A stretch of 10,000 nt of DNA from Asticcacaulis sp. (GTDB lineage: Bacteria; Pseudomonadota; Alphaproteobacteria; Caulobacterales; Caulobacteraceae), in NCBI RefSeq assembly GCF_020217185.1, contig NZ_JAIWNX010000124.1, positions 1-10,000 of the forward strand. Reading direction: 5' to 3'. Positions within the stretch are counted from its first letter, which is position 1, and each line of letters starts with the position of its first letter. This document shows positions 6,793 to 10,000 of this stretch, piece by piece. The translations under genes and the position numbers were made by a program. The notes beneath the pieces are model-generated. The model had not been told where the DNA came from, ran no database searches, and was given only the letters and a program-made list of their open reading frames with translations.

Positions 6793-7737
6793 ATGAGAGA
6801 AATGCTCACCATGACTGTGCCTGCCTCCGGTATGAAAAAGTCCATTGCCTTTGGCTCAGCGATGCTCGCGCTCAGCCTGTTAGCCGCGCCGGCCCTTTCG
6901 CAGACCACACCCAATCTGTCGCCACAGGACATTGAAGCCCGTGCCCAGATCAAGAAGATCAATGCCAAAAAGGTCATTCTGGTCGGCGATTCCACTACGG
7001 CGGTTCTGGGGGGCTGGGGGCCCAGTTTTTGCGGCCATCACCTAAGCTCATTCGTGGCCTGTATAAACCTGGCCAGAGGCGGGCGTTCGACCTTCAACTA
7101 TATTGCCGAAGGCTCTTGGGATATTGCTCTGTCTGAAATGAAAAGCGGCGGTTTTTCAAAAACCTACGTCCTCATTCAGTTTGGCCATAATGATCAACCG
7201 GGTAAACCCGGCCGTTCCACAGACCTCGAAAACGAATTTCCGCAGCTTTTGAAGCGCTACGTCAATGAAGCCCGTGCGGCCGGGGCTATACCGGTGCTGG
7301 TGACGCCCCTGACGCGTCGCGGGTTCAAAAATGGCGTGCTGGAGACCGATCTGGCTCCGTGGGCCGCCGCCACGCGCAAGGTGGCGGCGGAACTGGACGT
7401 ACCCCTTGTGGATCTTTACGCGCGCTCACAAAGCGAGGTTCAGGCAATGGGTCCCGTGGCCGCCATGCGATTTGCGCAAAAGCCGCCCAGCCCGGAAGTA
7501 CTGGAAGCGGGCAAAACGGGGACGACGATTTCCGGGTCCACAGGCGTGCCTGCGGCACCGGCTCAGACCCCGCTTACCGAAGAGCAGATACGCAATGCCC
7601 AAGAGCCTCTGGGGCAGGCAAAGCTGAGTTTCGACTACACGCATCTGGGCAGAGAGGGTGCAGACTTTTTTTCCAAAATCGTTGCCTATGAGCTGGCGCG
7701 CGCGGTTCCGGAACTGAAACGGGACCTCATTCCTTGA
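6793..7737 (+). CDS. Exported SGNH rhamnogalacturonan acetylesterase, CE12 type (314 aa)
   Basis: This is an SGNH/GDSL esterase that probably removes acetyl groups from galacturonate in rhamnogalacturonan. The SGNH blocks are clear: VILVGDSTTA with nucleophile S67, NLARGGRST (block II Gly, 93-100), QFGHNDQPGKPGRST with N133 of the GxND block, and FDYTHLG with D281 and H284. The GGRST and GHNDQ wording is typical of CE12 relatives of fungal RGAE and Bacillus YesT/RhgT. C80 and C90 may form a disulphide. Between about 230 and 278 lies a Pro/Ala/Gly/Thr-rich stretch before the catalytic Asp-His, probably an extra loop. Export is by a Sec-type signal (KKSIAFGSAMLALSLLAAPALSQ; cleavage near residue 36). 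The exact start is uncertain: ATGs at 6793, 6802, 6811 and 6832 are all in frame, GGGAG at 6774 is 14 bases from the first, and GAGA at 6797 would suit 6811. Position in the pectin operon supports the substrate. Confidence 0.88.
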   Translation: MREMLTMTVPASGMKKSIAFGSAMLALSLLAAPALSQTTPNLSPQDIEARAQIKKINAKKVILVGDSTTAVLGGWGPSFCGHHLSSFVACINLARGGRSTFNYIAEGSWDIALSEMKSGGFSKTYVLIQFGHNDQPGKPGRSTDLENEFPQLLKRYVNEARAAGAIPVLVTPLTRRGFKNGVLETDLAPWAAATRKVAAELDVPLVDLYARSQSEVQAMGPVAAMRFAQKPPSPEVLEAGKTGTTISGSTGVPAAPAQTPLTEEQIRNAQEPLGQAKLSFDYTHLGREGADFFSKIVAYELARAVPELKRDLIP

Positions 7738-7783
7738 ACAGCTCCAGTCTTACATTTGAACAGCATTTTTTGAGGAAACGCTG

Positions 7784-8767
7784 ATGAGCGCAAAACGACC
7801 CATGCTGAATCGCCGACTGTTCTGCGGGGCGGGCGGGCTGGTCTTGATCGCAGCCCACCCGGTTTTCGCACAGGCGCAGGCGATTGTGCGTGTACCGACG
7901 CAATACAAGACTCTGGCTGAGGCCTTTGCGGCTCTGCCTGATGCGGGAGGCGTGGTTGAGATTGCGCCGGGGACCTACCGCGAAAAACTCAGCCTGTCGA
8001 AGCCGGGCGTGCATCTGGTCGGGAAGGGCAAAAAGCCGGAAGACGTGGTCATTGTCTGGGGCGATAGCGCGAAGATGGCCGGGGGCACGGGCAAGTCGGC
8101 GTCGTTTACCGTCAGTGGCGATGGCTTCCGCGCCAGCAACCTGACGATCCAGAACGATTACCACCTCACTCAGCCGGACAATCCCTCTCAGGCCGTGGCC
8201 TTATCGATAAGCGCTGACCGCGCGGTTTTGCGCAATGTCCGGCTACTGGGGGCGCAGGACACCCTCTATGCGGCATCAAAAAAACCGACCCTCCCAAGCC
8301 GCCAGTACTATAAGGATTGCTACATCGAAGGGCATGTCGATTTCATCTTCGGCAATGCTCTGGCCTTCTTTGATCGCTGCCATCTGCATATCATTGAGCG
8401 GAACGGCGCCTTCATCACGGCCCACAGTCGCACGGCCGACAGCGAAACCACGGCCTATGTGTTCGATCATTGTCGCCTTACCACGGCAGGCGAGGGGAGT
8501 TACTATTTCGGGCGGGCGTGGCGACCCTATGCGCAGGTCATTTTCCTTGATACGCGCATCGACGGGCGTATTCATCCGGAAGGCTGGCGCGAATGGACGC
8601 CGGGCAAGACCGAGACCTACGCCACGGCGCACTTTGCCGAATACAATTCCAGTGGACCCGGCGCGGATGTCAGCCAGCGGGTCTTCTGGGCGAAGCGGTT
8701 AACCGCCGATCAGGCCGCAAAATGGCGGCTGGAGAGCGTGTTCCCCGATCGTAACTGGATTCAATAA
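7784..8767 (+). CDS. Exported pectin methylesterase, CE8 (327 aa)
   Basis: This is a pectinesterase of the right-handed beta-helix family CE8, hydrolysing methyl esters of homogalacturonan to pectate and methanol. The hallmark segments are present in order: PSQAVAL (Q136), LGAQDTLYA with Q158 and catalytic D159, YIEGHVDFIFGNA with nucleophile D186, and YYFGRAWRPYAQVIF with R244 and W246. ITAHSR (211-216) and a C-terminal PEGWREW motif also fit. There is no plant-type inhibitory pro-region; length is ordinary for bacterial enzymes. The N-terminus has a twin-arginine-like signal (LNRRLFCGAGG, residues 8-18), with cleavage probably after PVFA, near residue 29. GAGGAAA at 7772 is well spaced from the chosen ATG. 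It lies 46 bases after the acetylesterase, consistent with co-transcription. Removing methyl groups would make the polymer accessible to pectate lyases or polygalacturonases, none of which is visible here. Confidence 0.95.
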   Translation: MSAKRPMLNRRLFCGAGGLVLIAAHPVFAQAQAIVRVPTQYKTLAEAFAALPDAGGVVEIAPGTYREKLSLSKPGVHLVGKGKKPEDVVIVWGDSAKMAGGTGKSASFTVSGDGFRASNLTIQNDYHLTQPDNPSQAVALSISADRAVLRNVRLLGAQDTLYAASKKPTLPSRQYYKDCYIEGHVDFIFGNALAFFDRCHLHIIERNGAFITAHSRTADSETTAYVFDHCRLTTAGEGSYYFGRAWRPYAQVIFLDTRIDGRIHPEGWREWTPGKTETYATAHFAEYNSSGPGADVSQRVFWAKRLTADQAAKWRLESVFPDRNWIQ

Positions 8768-8780
8768 CGACCTTTTCCCA

Positions 8781-8807
8781 CCCTCTGTTCGCGAACCCGC
8801 AAGAGGG
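8781..8807 (+). promoter_or_regulatory. Leader hairpin overlapping the GH2 ribosome binding site
   Basis: CCCTCT (8781-8786) can pair with AGAGGG (8802-8807), enclosing the perfect palindrome GTTCGCGAAC (8787-8796). The right arm is the purine-rich sequence that looks like the ribosome binding site of the next gene, so the fold would hide it. No T-run follows, which argues against a terminator. Function is inferred only. Confidence 0.4.
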
Positions 8808-8823
8808 AGCTCCTGAGTGAACC

Positions 8824-10000
8824 ATGACCCAACTCCATCGCCGTAATTTTCTCACCGTTACCGCCGCGAGTGGTGCCGCCGCTGCTGTGGCGGCCCCCTC
8901 AGCAGGCGCGGAGACATCTGCGTGGGGTGTACCCGACGAGGGCTGGAGCCTGTGGATCGACGAAAAAGCTCCCTATAAGGACGATGTCATCTATCTGCCG
9001 GCGCAGGCGGACCTGAAGACCCTTCCGGTCAATCCACCGACCGGAGGGTGGGGGGCGCTGACCCCCGAAGCCACGGTTACCCTGCCGGCCACGGTTGAGC
9101 AGCACTTCTGGGGCCGCTTTGGATTGCGGCCCTATACGGGCGATGAATACCGCTATGCCGAAGACGATCCGGTGCCGCAAAACGGCGCTTATCGAGGTGT
9201 GTCGTGGTGGTGGCGAGAGATCACTATTCCTGCCTCAGCCAAGGGCCAGCGCGTTCTGTTGCATATCCGGGGGGCGCGGTTGCGCGCCGAGGTGTTCCTC
9301 AATGAAAAGCTGGTTGGGTATTCGATCCTCTCCGAACAGCCGTTCGATTGCGATCTGACCAGTGCCATGGCTCCCGGCGGGACCAACCGTCTGGCCATCC
9401 GCATTACCAATCCGGGTGGACGCTACGACTGGCGCGATTCCACCACCATGATGTGGGGTAAGCTTAAGCTGTTTGCTTCGCACGGGTTTGGCGGGCTGGA
9501 CCGCGGCATGACCCTCAGCGTACATCCGCTGGACAGCCATATCGAGGACGCATGGGTGCTCAATACGCCTGAGCCCCGTAAAGTCACCGCCCATATGCAG
9601 GTGCGGTTGACGGACAAAATCAGCGCGGAGGGCCTCGCCAAACGCGCTTCTGTCCGGTTGCAAGGCCCGGACGGAAAGTCGGTTAAAGTCAAAACCGCTT
9701 TAAAAAGTGCCAAGATCGAAAACGGCGTAGCGACGCTGGTCTATGATCTTCACGCCCCTGATGCGAAGCTGTGGGACCTGGAAAATCGCCACCTCTACCA
9801 TATGCGCTTCGACTGGAAGGGTAAGACCGGCCTGTCATCAAAGACCGTGCGTTTTGGCTTTCGCTGGTTTGCTGTCGAAGGGATCGGCACCAATGCGCTT
9901 TTGCGGCTGAATGGCAAACGCATCAAACTCTATTCCGCGATTTCATGGGGCTATTGGGGCTATAACGGCATGTGGCCGACGCCCGCCCTGGCGCGGCGCG
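8824..10000 (+). CDS. Exported GH2-type glycosidase, N-terminal 392 aa (3' end outside window)
   Basis: This frame has no stop to the window edge and begins at the first ATG after an in-frame TGA at 8818. The N-terminus is a clear twin-arginine signal (HRRNFLTVTAASG, residues 5-17, then an Ala-rich stretch ending near AGA-ET). A jelly-roll sugar-binding domain of glycoside hydrolase family 2 type follows (about 90-200): GVSWWWREITIP, VLLHIRGARLRAEVFLNEKLVG and NRLAIRITNPGGRYDW. An Ig-like domain (about 230-345) ends in KTVRFGFRWF. The catalytic barrel begins at about 355 with LLRLNGKRIKLYSAISWGYWG. In LacZ-like enzymes the NGK motif leads to an RGxNxHE-type sequence; here it reads LYSAISWGYWGYNGMWP instead, which suggests a divergent GH2 branch. 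Catalytic glutamates lie beyond the window, so activity (beta-galactosidase, beta-glucuronidase or other) cannot be stated. It follows the methylesterase by 56 bases and is probably in the same operon. Confidence 0.85.
   Translation, partial: MTQLHRRNFLTVTAASGAAAAVAAPSAGAETSAWGVPDEGWSLWIDEKAPYKDDVIYLPAQADLKTLPVNPPTGGWGALTPEATVTLPATVEQHFWGRFGLRPYTGDEYRYAEDDPVPQNGAYRGVSWWWREITIPASAKGQRVLLHIRGARLRAEVFLNEKLVGYSILSEQPFDCDLTSAMAPGGTNRLAIRITNPGGRYDWRDSTTMMWGKLKLFASHGFGGLDRGMTLSVHPLDSHIEDAWVLNTPEPRKVTAHMQVRLTDKISAEGLAKRASVRLQGPDGKSVKVKTALKSAKIENGVATLVYDLHAPDAKLWDLENRHLYHMRFDWKGKTGLSSKTVRFGFRWFAVEGIGTNALLRLNGKRIKLYSAISWGYWGYNGMWPTPALARR

Noticed and set aside
7734..7764. Direct repeat TTGAACAGC at 7734-7742 and 7756-7764 (22 bases apart), followed by T6
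   Set aside because: The first copy overlaps the acetylesterase stop and the T-run has no good stem before it, so neither a terminator nor an operator is supported; the spacing of two helical turns may be chance.

Overview
The window looks like the chromosome of a Gram-negative alphaproteobacterium, most likely Caulobacterales (Asticcacaulis/Caulobacter-like). The reasons are two large TonB-dependent receptors of the type expanded in Caulobacter and Xanthomonas, a moderately GC-rich composition, Tat-type export signals on secreted hydrolases, and an intergenic palindromic repeat of a style I associate with alphaproteobacteria. The genus is an inference, because no RNA gene or other taxonomic marker is present. 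All real genes are on the + strand.

Layout. Positions 1-1103 hold the C-terminal barrel of a TonB-dependent receptor that began before the window. A 157-base gap follows, with a perfect 12-bp palindrome (1189-1200) of LacI-operator type. Next comes a complete second TonB-dependent receptor (1261-4689). The gap 4690-5155 holds a UUCG-loop hairpin, a convincing rho-independent terminator (4843-4881), a two-stem palindromic repeat (4915-5010) and the leader of the next operon. Four tightly spaced genes for exported enzymes follow: a GH43 glycosidase (5156-6769), a CE12-type rhamnogalacturonan acetylesterase (6793-7737), a CE8 pectin methylesterase (7784-8767) and the N-terminal 392 residues of a GH2-type glycosidase (8824 to the window end). 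The gaps between them are 23, 46 and 56 bases, so they probably form one operon.

Together this reads as a pectin-utilisation locus. The methylesterase and acetylesterase would de-esterify homogalacturonan and rhamnogalacturonan, the GH43 and GH2 enzymes would trim neutral side chains or backbone ends, and one or both receptors would carry the oligosaccharides across the outer membrane. The families are well known. The less ordinary points are the Tat-type signals on three of the four enzymes, a divergent start to the GH2 catalytic domain, four cysteine pairs in the complete receptor, an inserted segment in the acetylesterase, and several regulatory-looking palindromes or hairpins. I see no sign of a wholly new kind of system, CRISPR array, transposase, tRNA or rRNA.
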